From JADKAV01 sp037046735 (lineage in GTDB: Bacteria; Actinomycetota; Actinomycetes; S36-B12; UBA10799), in contig JBAOHC010000003.1 in the NCBI GenBank assembly GCA_037046735.1, positions 1 to 64,000 on the forward strand: a stretch of DNA of 64,000 bases, read 5' to 3'. The first letter of the stretch is position 1; the number at the start of each line of letters is the position of its first letter. Shown piece after piece: positions 52,659-61,306 of the stretch. The notes beneath the pieces were generated by a model, which ran no database searches, was not told the DNA's origin, and saw only the letters and a list, made by a program, of their open reading frames with translations. The position numbers and the translations under genes are program-made.

Positions 52659-53957
52659 TCACGCCGTCGGCAGTGTCATCCCGATCACCGCTCCACCACC
52701 CTGCCGGGCCAGCACGTGCACCTGCCCACCGACGGACTCGGCGACGTCCTTGACGATGCTCAGCCCCAGACCTGACCCGGGCAGGCTACGCGAGCTCACC
52801 GGGCGGTAGAACCGGTCGAAGATGTGCTCTGCCTCCTGCGGTCCGACCCCCGGTCCGCGATCCAGAACGTCGACGGTGCCACCAGCGATGACGATCTCGA
52901 TCGGCCCCCCACTGCCGTCGAACTTGGCCGCGTTGTCCACGAGGTTCCACAGGGCGCGCTCAAGAGCCCCGCGTCGACCTTCCACCATGGTGTCGTCGGC
53001 ACGGACGACTACCTCGCGGCCTGTGCGGCGGCGAGCGCGAGTTGCCACGGATTGCGCCACATCGGCCATCCGCACCAGTTCGACCTCACCGGTGAACGCC
53101 TGCCCGCCGGCCAGCGCCAACACCTCGTTGACCAGGCCACTCAGTTCCTTGGACTCACCCTTGAGGTCGGCCAACACCCGTTCCCGAACCTCCGGCGACA
53201 ACTCCTCGAAGCGCTCCAGCAGGCTGATGTTGGTGCGCAGCGAGGTCAGCGGTGTGCGCAGTTCATGTCCGGCGTCCTGTACCAGCCGTTGCTCCTCGGC
53301 CTGCGACAGTGCGAGCCGGTCCAGCATCGTGGAGAATGCCCCGGACAGCCGGCCCACCTCGTCCTTGCCAGCGCTGGGCACCTCGACGTCCAGCTCGCCG
53401 GTATGGCTGACCAACTCGGCCGTGGTCGTCAGGCGGACCAAGCGCTTGGTGATCTGCTTGGCCAGGAACCAGCCGAGGATGGCCGCGATCACGGCCAGGC
53501 CCACCGCACAGACCGTGAGAATGGCGGCCAGTCGGTTCAGAACTGAGGCGCTCTCGCTGAAGTCACGGCCGATGAGTACCGCTCCTTGGGAACCACCGGG
53601 GCTGACCGTCACGATCCGGTAGGGCACGCCGTCGACGTCCTGGGTGCGTGAGAAGACGACCGGGGTGGCAGAGGATGCCGCGGACGAGTCCTGCGCGGTG
53701 ACCGGCAGTCGCACCAGACCCTGCGTCTGAATCACTTGCCCCGACGCGGACAGCAGGACGCGGGACTGATCGTCACCACGACCGTCCTGGTCATGGTCGG
53801 GGTCCGGTCGCCCGCCTCCGCGCTCCTGCAGCAACGCCTGATCAGCAGCACGTTCGAGTTGGTTGGTGGTCGCGGTGTACCCGAGCACTCCCATCAGCGC
53901 AGCGACCGCGGTGGCCAGCACCGCGAAGGCCAGGGCGAGCCGGGAGCGCAGGCTCAT
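52659..53957 (-). CDS. Sensor histidine kinase, MprB-like
   Basis: 432 residues. Two membrane segments (residues ~7-28 and ~143-165) flank a ~115-residue sensor with an acidic DPDHDQDGRGDD stretch; HAMP follows (~166-215), then HisKA His231 in DAGHELRTPLTSL, N-box LWNLVDNAAKFDGSG, G1 DRGPGVG, F-box IFDRFYR and G2 GSGLGLSIV. Orthodox and complete. ATG 53957 overlaps the regulator stop (ATGA). Layout and neighbours fit an envelope-stress pair of the MprAB sort. Confidence 0.9.
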   Translation of the reverse strand: MSLRSRLALAFAVLATAVAALMGVLGYTATTNQLERAADQALLQERGGGRPDPDHDQDGRGDDQSRVLLSASGQVIQTQGLVRLPVTAQDSSAASSATPVVFSRTQDVDGVPYRIVTVSPGGSQGAVLIGRDFSESASVLNRLAAILTVCAVGLAVIAAILGWFLAKQITKRLVRLTTTAELVSHTGELDVEVPSAGKDEVGRLSGAFSTMLDRLALSQAEEQRLVQDAGHELRTPLTSLRTNISLLERFEELSPEVRERVLADLKGESKELSGLVNEVLALAGGQAFTGEVELVRMADVAQSVATRARRRTGREVVVRADDTMVEGRRGALERALWNLVDNAAKFDGSGGPIEIVIAGGTVDVLDRGPGVGPQEAEHIFDRFYRPVSSRSLPGSGLGLSIVKDVAESVGGQVHVLARQGGGAVIGMTLPTA

Positions 53958-54619
53958 GAGGCGCGCATTGTGTAGCCCACGCCTCGCACCGTCCGGATGA
54001 GTTCCGGCGGGCCGAGTTTGCGCCGCAAATAGCCGACGTACACGGCGAGGTTCTTGGACTCAGGGCCGAAGTCGTAGCCCCAGATCCGGTCGTAGATGAC
54101 GTGGTGCTCGAGCACGATGCCGGCGTTGAGCATGAGCAGTTCCAGCAGGTCGAACTCGGTCTTCGACAGTTCGATCTCCCGGCCGTCCCGCCACACCCGG
54201 CGCGAGTTGGGGTTCAGGCGGACATCAGCCATGAGCAGTTCGTCGCTGGGGACAGTGGCCTCCGCGCGGCGCATCAGCGCCCGCAGCCGCGCCAGCACCT
54301 CGTCGATGTCATAGGGCTTGGGCACGTAGTCGTCGGCGCCTGCGTCAAGGCCGGCGACTCGGTCGGCGGTCTCCACGCGTGCGGTCAGCATGAGGATGGG
54401 GATCTGGTCACCCTCGGCCCGCAGGACCTGACACACCCCGAGACCGTCCACGCCGGGCATCATCACGTCCAGCACCAGCACATCGGGTCGGCTCTCCCGG
54501 TAGGCGGCAAGCGCGGATACCCCGTCCACGCAGGCGGTCACCTGATAGCCGTTGATCTCGAGGGCCGTGGCCAGAGACTGCCTGATGGCCCGGTCGTCGT
54601 CTGCGATGAGGACCTTCAT
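53954..54619 (-). CDS. OmpR-type response regulator, MprA-like
   Basis: 221 residues. Receiver: ADDDRAI with three Asp, phospho-acceptor Asp51 in LVLDVMMPGVDGLG, and YVPKPYDIDEVLARL. Winged helix: IELSKTEFDLLELLMLNAGIVLEHHVIYDRIWGYDFGPESKNLAVYVGYLRRKLG and IRTVRGVGYTMR. Partner of the kinase downstream. GGAG stands upstream of ATG 54619. The PepSY-type secreted protein upstream may be regulated by, or regulate, this pair. Confidence 0.93.
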   Translation of the reverse strand: MKVLIADDDRAIRQSLATALEINGYQVTACVDGVSALAAYRESRPDVLVLDVMMPGVDGLGVCQVLRAEGDQIPILMLTARVETADRVAGLDAGADDYVPKPYDIDEVLARLRALMRRAEATVPSDELLMADVRLNPNSRRVWRDGREIELSKTEFDLLELLMLNAGIVLEHHVIYDRIWGYDFGPESKNLAVYVGYLRRKLGPPELIRTVRGVGYTMRAS

Positions 54620-54711
54620 GATGCTCCAGTCTGCCGTAGGGCCCAGCCAGGGTCGGGCACCAGCGACACCCGCTGACGTCGCTGCTGCCCGACCACGACG
54701 TGCGCTCGCGG

Positions 54712-55471
54712 TTAGGCCGCCGTCGTGAGCCTGAAGGACGCGGTATCGGTGACCTGGAAATCAGCGTCGAGAGTCACACAGACCTTCGTGCCGTCGGCCC
54801 TCTTCATCAGCACGTGGTAGACGGTGCCGCGCTGATGCACATCCACGACGGTCCCACCGGGCACTGCGGTGAGGGCGGCCGCCTCGGCCCTGGTGTAGGC
54901 CTCGCCGGTCACCTGCGTGCCCTTGCCGTGCCGGCCCTTTCCTCGGCCATGACCCTGCTTGGCGTCCTTCACCGACGTCACCGCGTAGGACGAGTCCAAC
55001 GTGACCATCTTCTTCATGCCTTCGGAGGTGCGTACGAGTACGCGGAACCCGCCGTCGCGGTCCGCGCGAACCTCCAGCACAGATCCACCAGGCACGGCCG
55101 CCGAAGCAGCCTCGGCTGGCCGATGTCCGCTGTGCGTCAGTGAGGGGGACCTTGCCGCGCAGCTCCTGCTGGCCAGTCACCACGAAAGCGGCATCCACAC
55201 TCACGATGATGGTGTTGCCATCAACCGTCTGCACCTTCACCCGGTAGCCGTCAGCGGTCGCGTGAACGTGGTCCGCTGTCCCAGGTACAACAGCCAGAGC
55301 GGCGTCGATGGCCTGCTGCGCGACCGAGCCTGTCACCCGAGGGCCCTGCCGGTCCTGGTTCTGGTGGTGACCCCCGGGCGCGGCCGTGGCGACAGTGGCT
55401 GCGCCCACGAGTCCCAGGCCCACGGCCACCGCAGCGACACCGGCGCCGGTGATCGTCGAGATCTTGAACAT
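54712..55471 (-). pseudogene. Secreted protein with three PepSY-like repeats, one frameshift
   Basis: About 252 residues when repaired. Signal peptide MFKISTITGAGVAAVAVGLGLVGAATVATA. Three units of ~55 residues share the pattern AxxAAxAxVPG-xVxxVxxxxxGxxVxVxxxDGxxxxVxxDxxxxV: (1) AQQAIDAALAVVPGTADHV, (2) AEAASAAVPGGSVLEVRAD, (3) AEAAALTAVPGGTVVDVHQ. Between units 1 and 2 one extra base near 55117 shifts the frame. A Gly/Lys/His-rich link separates 2 and 3. PepSY domains often inhibit proteases or accompany two-component systems; the RR-HK genes follow on the same strand. Confidence 0.78.
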
Positions 55472-55565
55472 GTTCTTTCCTTCCGTCGGTTACCGCTTGA
55501 TCCTCGACGGCGCACACGAGAACCACTCGTGACCGGGGTAAGAGCGCGGTGTGAACGACGCAGGG

Positions 55566-56651
55566 TCAGTCGATGGAGTTGAACAGGTCCAGGGCCTTTG
55601 GGGTATCCCACTTCACGGCCTCCTGGCCACCCACGTAGTAGGTGCCTTCGACTGTGGGGACGGTGGTCGCCGTGCCCATGCCCAGCGAGATCATGCCCAT
55701 GGCCACGGCAAGGCGGGTCTCATCGAAGATGCCCGTCCCCTTGCTCACGGTCAGGCTCTGACCCGCTTGTGCCGCCGCCCCGAACGCGCGCCACGGCAGC
55801 AACCACGTGAACGGGCTCATGGTTCTCTTGGCAACGGCCGAGATGTACTCCTGTTGGCGTTCCACCCGGCCCAGGTCGCCCCGGGGGTCGGCGTATCGCA
55901 TGCGCACGTACGCCAGGGACTGCTGGCCGTCCATGGTCTGGCAGCCCTTCTTGACCTTCAGGCCGCTGTTGGTGTCGTTGAAGTTGCGGGCAGGGCACAA
56001 CTTGACCCCACCGAGGGCATCGGTCGTATTCGCCACGCCCGCGAAACCGATCTCGACGTAGTGATCGATGTGCAGTCCGGTGGCCGCCTCGACAGTGGTG
56101 ATGAGCAGTTCCGGCCCGCCGTTGGCGAAGGCTGCGTTGATCTTGTTCTCGCCATATCCGGGGATGCCGACCCAACTGTCACGCGGGATCGATACCAAGG
56201 TGGGTGCCCCCAGGACCGGCAGGTGCATCACCATGATCGTGTCGGTGCGTTGGCCTTCCGTGGCACCGGTGTGCAGCTGCTTCTGTTCCTTCTTGCTCAA
56301 CCCCGCGCGGCTGTCGCTGCCGACCAGCAGGTAGTTCGTGCCCGACGACGACACGTTGCTGCTGGGCATCGCATCCACTTTGGTCACGGCAGTGGCGAAG
56401 ACGGTGGCCACGGCCACTAGGTAGACCAGCGAGACCACGAGGACAATGCTCAAGCCACGTTTGTAGTTGCGCCGTTTCTTGACCTTGTGGGTGGGGGGCA
56501 GGCTCCGGGGAATCACGGGAGCTGGCGGGCTACCGACAGGTCGCCGCGGCGGCGGCGTGGGCGGGATGCCGAGTCGCTGCGTGGGCTGCTGGCCGGAGGC
56601 CGGCCGCATCCACGACTCGAACTCGGGGGGCACACCCCCAGGTTTGCTCAC
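55566..56651 (-). CDS. LytR-CpsA-Psr (LCP) wall-polymer ligase
   Basis: 361 residues. A Pro-rich cytoplasmic N-terminus is followed by one membrane helix (LSIVLVVSLVYLVAVATVFA, near 67-86). The LCP domain has TNYLLVGSDSRAG, RTDTIMVMHLP, LVSIPRDSWVGIPGYGENKINAAFANGG, ITTVEAATGLHIDHYVEI and LAYVRMRYADPRGDLGRVERQQEYI, with the conserved Asp and Arg residues for pyrophosphate and metal. These enzymes attach teichoic acid, arabinogalactan or similar polymers to peptidoglycan. Start GTG 56651. Confidence 0.93.
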   Translation of the reverse strand: MSKPGGVPPEFESWMRPASGQQPTQRLGIPPTPPPRRPVGSPPAPVIPRSLPPTHKVKKRRNYKRGLSIVLVVSLVYLVAVATVFATAVTKVDAMPSSNVSSSGTNYLLVGSDSRAGLSKKEQKQLHTGATEGQRTDTIMVMHLPVLGAPTLVSIPRDSWVGIPGYGENKINAAFANGGPELLITTVEAATGLHIDHYVEIGFAGVANTTDALGGVKLCPARNFNDTNSGLKVKKGCQTMDGQQSLAYVRMRYADPRGDLGRVERQQEYISAVAKRTMSPFTWLLPWRAFGAAAQAGQSLTVSKGTGIFDETRLAVAMGMISLGMGTATTVPTVEGTYYVGGQEAVKWDTPKALDLFNSID

Positions 56652-56880
56652 CTACCCATGGTGCCCAGATGTTCGGTGATTTCGCAGTGACCTCAATCTC
56701 ACGCGTCATACGATCGGGCCTCGTACGTGTAAGAGTTACGCAAGATGGCCTAATCCATGGGGGAATGATCTTCATTTCGGCCTGTGGTGAAGGTCAGCCG
56801 GGTTTGGTGGTAGTGCTCCGCTGAGACTGCGTAGTGTCGGCGGTTATCAGCGTTCCTGGCCGCTGTGTGCGGTGAGCAAA

Positions 56881-56935
56881 TCGGCACTTGTTGTTGCGAC
56901 ACGCCGCGCTGAATCGCACCTTGTGCCCAATCGCC
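56881..56935 (+). repeat. Dispersed palindromic repeat, copy 5
   Basis: CGGCACTTGTTGTTGCGA, spacer CACGCCGCGCTGAA, TCGCACCTTGTGCCC. Sits between the LCP gene and the GH76 stop. The rest of the 300-base gap 56652-56954 shows no gene. Confidence 0.8.
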
Positions 56936-56954
56936 GCCGACCGCCCAGAAACGT

Positions 56955-57854
56955 CTAGACGACGCGGGCTACCAGCTGGGGGAACTCGAGGAGGGCGAAG
57001 ATCTGCACAGCAGCGGCGGTGTCGAGGACGTGCCCGTCGTCGTACCGACCGGCTCGGGTGAACCAGCCGCGTTCATCGCGGCCCTCATCGAGCAACCGTT
57101 GTGCGTACTCCTCGATGTTTTGGCGGACCCCGATCCGCAGTTGCGCCTTGGCGTAGATGGCATTGAACGCAAGTGGCTGCTCCCAGAGGCGCTGCACCGT
57201 GAAGTGGGCCTCACCTGCCTCCGACGCCTCGTGGGCCAGCCCCGGCTGCAAGGCCCACGAGGCCGCGGCGATCAGCAGCCCCTGGTTGTAGGAGTAGACA
57301 CTGGACTCGACACTGCCGTCGGCTCGGACATGGTCGCGGACCAGCCCTTCGGGGTTGCGTAGCCCAGCGAGGAAGTCCAGGGAGCTGCGGATGTCCCCGC
57401 CGAGCACGGTGTGCAGCAGCGCCCCGGCACCGGTGGAGCAAGCATTGATCGTGTCGCCCCCCTCGACCCAGCGGATGCCGCCGTCCGCCTCACGGCCGGT
57501 CTGCACGAACGCGTCCACGTCCCGGGCGCGGCTGCGGGAGGCAGCACCTCCGCTGATGAGGTGGCGCTGCAGGAAGGCCAGCCCGACCCAGGCGTTGTCG
57601 TCGAAGAACCGCTTACCGCGCCCGATCGACTCCCGGTAGGCACCGTGCGGGGAGCGGTAAGCCTGCACGCCACGGGCCAGGCCCGGGAACCGGGCGGGGC
57701 CGCAGACCTGATCTGAAATCGCATATGCGTGCATGACCTGCGAGTACGGCCACAGGGCCACCGACAGCGCTGAGCGGGGTTCGCGCACGACTGTGAAGCG
57801 CCCCCGGCCCACCAGACTCCCCCGTAGCGTCGACAGGGTGGTTTCGTGCCCCAT
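56955..57854 (-). CDS. Glycoside hydrolase family 76-like (alpha-1,6-mannanase)
   Basis: 299 residues, somewhat shorter than usual. The (alpha/alpha)6 text GKRFFDDNAWVGLAFLQRHL and VYSYNQGLLIAAASWAL are GH76 hallmarks; the two catalytic Asp expected in FDDNAW are present. LVRDHVRADGSVESS precedes the second motif. No signal peptide is visible, so either it acts inside the cell or the start is elsewhere; ATG 57854 is the best in-frame ATG. It attacks alpha-1,6-mannan backbones. A GH38 mannosidase lies at 9-12 kb. Confidence 0.8.
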   Translation of the reverse strand: MGHETTLSTLRGSLVGRGRFTVVREPRSALSVALWPYSQVMHAYAISDQVCGPARFPGLARGVQAYRSPHGAYRESIGRGKRFFDDNAWVGLAFLQRHLISGGAASRSRARDVDAFVQTGREADGGIRWVEGGDTINACSTGAGALLHTVLGGDIRSSLDFLAGLRNPEGLVRDHVRADGSVESSVYSYNQGLLIAAASWALQPGLAHEASEAGEAHFTVQRLWEQPLAFNAIYAKAQLRIGVRQNIEEYAQRLLDEGRDERGWFTRAGRYDDGHVLDTAAAVQIFALLEFPQLVARVV

Positions 57855-57983
57855 GGCAGTACAGTGCCCGCTCGGCGTCGGCCTTGGCCACCGTTGTGTG
57901 GACAAGTGCTCCCCAGCGCCGACAACCGGGCCGTGGTTTGTCACACCTCTGTTGCACGATGGGAACCGATCGAGGAGGTCGCA

Positions 57984-58739
57984 TTGCTGGACACCCTGAG
58001 CAAGTTGCTCAACCAGGCAGAGAACGCCGCGACGCAGGAGGAGGCGGAGGCCTTCTTCGCCAAGGCGCAGCAGCTGGCCACACTGCACGCCATTTCGTTG
58101 GAACAGGCGAGGGCGCACACTGCCGCCGGCCAAAGCAGGGAGCGCCCCACGCACCAGCAGATCACGATCGGTGCGCCCCGTCAGCACGTCAACAGTCACC
58201 TGTGCCTGCTGGCCGCAGCAGTCGGTGAGGCGAACAGCCTGCGCACGAACCTGGCGTCCAACAACACGTTCGTCATCTGGTTCGGTCTGCCCAGCGATCT
58301 GGAGACCGCGAGCCTGCTCCTGAACTCGATCGCCCATCAGATGGTGCGCAGTGCTGATGCCTTCGTCCGGGGCCGCGAGTGGGCTGGCGAGTACGACGTG
58401 GAGACAGGCAGCTCGATGACAGCTCAGAAGGCCCGCAAGACGTACTACACGATGTACGTCCGCGTGATCGGGCGGCGTCTGCACGAGGCTCGCCAGCAGG
58501 CGCAGAAGGAGTTCGACACGACGTCGACGAGCGGGAGCGCCGAACTCGTGCTGCGGGGCAAAGAGGTCGAGGTGCACGACTACTACCGCGAGAAGTCCAC
58601 CGCACGTGGGTACTGGAAGGGCCAACGCAGCAGTTTCGCCTCCTCGGCGGCCGCTGGTCGCGCGAAGGAGGATGCAGGGCGGGCCCGGATCGAGGCCAGT
58701 CGGCAGATCGGGGGGCAGCGCCCCGCAGTGGCGTCATGA
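57984..58739 (+). CDS. DUF2786 protein
   Basis: 251 residues from TTG 57984, which sits 5 bases after a perfect AGGAGG (57973-57978); that decides the start. LLDTLSKLLNQAENAATQEEAEAFFAKAQQLATLHAISLE is the DUF2786 helical domain. The middle is unknown (ITIGAPRQHVNSHLCLLAAAVGEANSL); KARKTYYTMYVRVIGRRLHEARQQ is basic and helical. Coupled by ATGA to the metallohydrolase-like gene. DUF2786 also occurs with phage and mobile genes, but here the pair looks chromosomal. Confidence 0.85.
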   Translation: MLDTLSKLLNQAENAATQEEAEAFFAKAQQLATLHAISLEQARAHTAAGQSRERPTHQQITIGAPRQHVNSHLCLLAAAVGEANSLRTNLASNNTFVIWFGLPSDLETASLLLNSIAHQMVRSADAFVRGREWAGEYDVETGSSMTAQKARKTYYTMYVRVIGRRLHEARQQAQKEFDTTSTSGSAELVLRGKEVEVHDYYREKSTARGYWKGQRSSFASSAAAGRAKEDAGRARIEASRQIGGQRPAVAS

Positions 58740-59173
58740 GCCGGGTCTATGGGGCGGAGGACACGCTGATGTTCCTGCTGGACAACGGGGGGACGGTGAC
58801 CTTCCTCGGCAGTTCTCTGACACTGCCGGTGGAGCGACGGTTCGGTGACATCGAGGGCGTGCGGCGGTACCTCGGTGAGGTCAGATCCCGTCCCTGGGGA
58901 TACCCCGAGGCGCCCCAGCCCCAGGTCCGCCTGCGTAAGGGGCACGCGCGGGCCCACTGGCAGGAAGGGGTGATCGCGCTGCCTGACGGCATCGGGGACA
59001 GGGGCTGGGCTATGCGTGAGGTGGTCGTCCTGCACGAGTATGCGCACCACGTCACGTGGTTCGTGCACGGCGTGACCGGCCATGGCCGCGCCTTCCAGAA
59101 CGTCTATCTCGAACTCTTGGAACACGCCATCGCCCCGGAGGCGGCCTTTGTGGTCAGAGCAGGCCTGGGATGA
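58736..59173 (+). CDS. TIGR04338-type putative metallohydrolase
   Basis: 145 residues. The zinc motif HExxH is in VVVLHEYAHHVTWFVHG, followed by GHGRAFQNVYLELLE where the third ligand is expected (HGRAF). MSRVYGAEDTLMFLLDNGG and RPWGYPEAPQPQVRLRKGHARAHW are consistent with the small family found beside DUF2786 genes in actinobacteria. Substrate unknown. No signal peptide. Start ATG 58736 overlaps the DUF2786 stop. Confidence 0.85.
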   Translation: MSRVYGAEDTLMFLLDNGGTVTFLGSSLTLPVERRFGDIEGVRRYLGEVRSRPWGYPEAPQPQVRLRKGHARAHWQEGVIALPDGIGDRGWAMREVVVLHEYAHHVTWFVHGVTGHGRAFQNVYLELLEHAIAPEAAFVVRAGLG

Positions 59174-59260
59174 GCCGCGACCCACCGGCTGAAGGTGCCC
59201 CCACGCAGGCTGGTTGGGTCGCTACAGTTGGGGGAATTCAGGGCTAATTGGAGGTCTACT

Positions 59261-59716
59261 GTGCGCCGTTCTGCTGTGTTCGCCTGTGCGTTTGTCGCTG
59301 TCAGTTTGTTGTCCACCGGATGCTCCCCGAGCACCGAGGCGCAGGACAAGACGGAGAATGCGAACGCAGCCGTATGCCTGTCCGTGGAAGGTCTCAACGC
59401 CACCATCGACGGGTTGGCCACTGGTGTGACCGGGACTGGTGACGTCACCGTGGGCGCAGCCCAAGAGTCGATCAACCAGATCATGGCGGCCTACGACACG
59501 GTGGAATCCAACGTGCAGGCCCTGGGTGAGGATGTCTCTGATGAGGTGCTCACCGCCCAGCAGCAGTTCGAAGAGAGCCAGATGCAGGTGGAGGCCGGCC
59601 TCAGTGGACTGGATGGCGACTCGTCCCTGGCCGATGTGCCGGAGGAGGAAGCGCAGGCCATCACGACGCTGCAGAGCAGCTACGACGATCTCAACTCGGC
59701 CCTGGGCTGCAGCTGA
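59261..59716 (+). CDS. Small lipoprotein of unknown function
   Basis: 151 residues from GTG 59261, with GGAGGTC ending five bases upstream. Signal peptide ends in the lipobox LLSTGC. The mature part is acidic, Gln/Glu-rich and helical (QQQFEESQMQVEAGLSGL; EEAQAITTLQSSYDDLNSALGC), with a Cys two residues from the end. Stop shares a base with the ATG of dcd, so it is translated with it, though no functional link is evident. Confidence 0.8.
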   Translation: MRRSAVFACAFVAVSLLSTGCSPSTEAQDKTENANAAVCLSVEGLNATIDGLATGVTGTGDVTVGAAQESINQIMAAYDTVESNVQALGEDVSDEVLTAQQQFEESQMQVEAGLSGLDGDSSLADVPEEEAQAITTLQSSYDDLNSALGCS

Positions 59717-60294
59717 TGCTGTTGAGCGATCGCGACATCCGTCGCGAGATCGCCGATGGCCGGGTCCACGTGGATCCGTTCGACACCGAAATGGTGCAGC
59801 CATCGAGCATCGATGTCCGACTCGACCGCCTGTTCCGGGTGTTCGAGAACCACAAATACCCGTTCATCGATCCGGCCACCGAGCAGCCCGAGTTGACCCG
59901 GATGGTCCAGACCAGCCACGACGCACCGTTCATCCTGCATCCGGGTGAGTTCGTGCTCGCATCGACCTACGAGGTGATGACGCTGCCTGACGACATCGCC
60001 GGGCGGCTGGAGGGCAAGAGTTCGCTGGGCAGGCTAGGGCTGCTCACCCACTCGACGGCGGGATTCATCGACCCGGGTTTCAGTGGCCACGTCACCCTGG
60101 AACTGTCCAATGTGGCCACCCTGCCGATCAAGCTGTGGCCAGGGATGAAGATCGGGCAGTTGTGTTTGTTCAGGCTGGAGTCTCCGGCCGAACATCCCTA
60201 TGGCTCGGATGTCTATGGCTCGCGTTATCAGGGCCAGCGAGGACCGACGCCAAGTCGTTCCTACATGAACTTCCACCGCACCGACATCGGCTGA
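59716..60294 (+). CDS. dcd: dCTP deaminase
   Basis: 192 residues, the normal trimeric dUTPase-like length. MLLSDRDIRREI, MVQPSSIDVRLDRLFRVFENH, LEGKSSLGRLGLLTHSTAGFIDPGFSGHVTLELSN and YQGQRGPTPSRSYMNF are the conserved blocks, with the SSLGR and FIDPGF active-site segments. In actinobacteria this type is often bifunctional, giving dUMP directly; whether this one is cannot be told by eye. Confidence 0.96.
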   Translation: MLLSDRDIRREIADGRVHVDPFDTEMVQPSSIDVRLDRLFRVFENHKYPFIDPATEQPELTRMVQTSHDAPFILHPGEFVLASTYEVMTLPDDIAGRLEGKSSLGRLGLLTHSTAGFIDPGFSGHVTLELSNVATLPIKLWPGMKIGQLCLFRLESPAEHPYGSDVYGSRYQGQRGPTPSRSYMNFHRTDIG

Positions 60295-60391
60295 TCCTCC
60301 GGCGTGCGTAACGAGGCTCACAGCGGTCACGGCCGCTATTGACTTACACTGGAATTCCGCCCTGCTCCGACAAAGGAACACAAACGCGACT

Positions 60392-61306
60392 ATGTCGATT
60401 GACAATGAGACGTCCCGGGTCCTCGATGCACTAGAAGCCGAAGCGATCTGGGTATTCCGGGAAACCGCCGCAGCGTTCGAGCGACCAGTCCTGTTGTACA
60501 GCATCGGGAAAGACTCCACGGTGTTGTTACATCTGGCCCGCAAGGCTTTCCACCCCGGTCCGATCCCATTCCCGGTGATGCACATCGACACGGGCTGGAA
60601 GTTCCGGGCCATGTACGAATTGCGCGACCGCACCGCTAAGGCACTCGACCTCGATCTGCGACTGGCCACCAACCAGGACGCTCGCGATCAGGGCGTCACC
60701 CCGTTCAGCCACGGTGCGCAGGAGTTCACCCGCATCATGAAGACGGTGGCTCTGCGTGAGGCCCTGGACGCAGGCCAGTTCGACATCGCAGTCGGTGGGG
60801 CCCGCCGCGACGAGGAGCGCAGCCGGGCCAAGGAGCGCATTTTCAGTCTGCGTGAGGCGGGTCACCGCTGGGAGCCGCGCAATCAGCGTCCTGAGTTCTG
60901 GCACACCGTGAACAACTCCCTGACCGATGGCCAGACCATGCGCGTCTTCCCGCTGTCCAACTGGTCGGAGTTGGACGTCTGGCGTTACGTGGCGCGCGAG
61001 AACCTTGAAGTTGTGCCCTTGTACTTCACAGCGGAACGGCCAGTGGTGGAACGCCAGGGCGCGCTCATCATGGTCGACGACGACCGCATGGTGTTCGAGC
61101 CTGGTGAGCAGCCGCAGATGCGCCGCGTACGCTTCCGCTCCCTGGGGGACTATCCCCTGTCCGGTGCTATCGAGAGTGAAGCGGACGACGTCTACGACAT
61201 CATCCGCGACATCGAGGTGAACCGGCAGTCGGAGCGCGCTGGCCGGCTCATCGACGGCGAAGGTGCACAGTCCATGGAGCGCAAAAAGGCGGAGGGCTAC
61301 TTCTGA
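60392..61306 (+). CDS. cysD: Sulfate adenylyltransferase small subunit
   Basis: 304 residues. The PP-loop is in LLYSIGKDSTVLLHLARKAF; MHIDTGWKFRAMYELRDR, AVGGARRDEERSRAKERIFSLR and NWSELDVWRYVARENLEVVPLYF follow the CysD pattern to the end (EGAQSMERKKAEGYF). It makes adenylylsulfate (APS) from ATP and sulfate together with CysN. AAAGGA is upstream of ATG 60392. Its stop overlaps the next ATG. Confidence 0.97.
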   Translation: MSIDNETSRVLDALEAEAIWVFRETAAAFERPVLLYSIGKDSTVLLHLARKAFHPGPIPFPVMHIDTGWKFRAMYELRDRTAKALDLDLRLATNQDARDQGVTPFSHGAQEFTRIMKTVALREALDAGQFDIAVGGARRDEERSRAKERIFSLREAGHRWEPRNQRPEFWHTVNNSLTDGQTMRVFPLSNWSELDVWRYVARENLEVVPLYFTAERPVVERQGALIMVDDDRMVFEPGEQPQMRRVRFRSLGDYPLSGAIESEADDVYDIIRDIEVNRQSERAGRLIDGEGAQSMERKKAEGYF

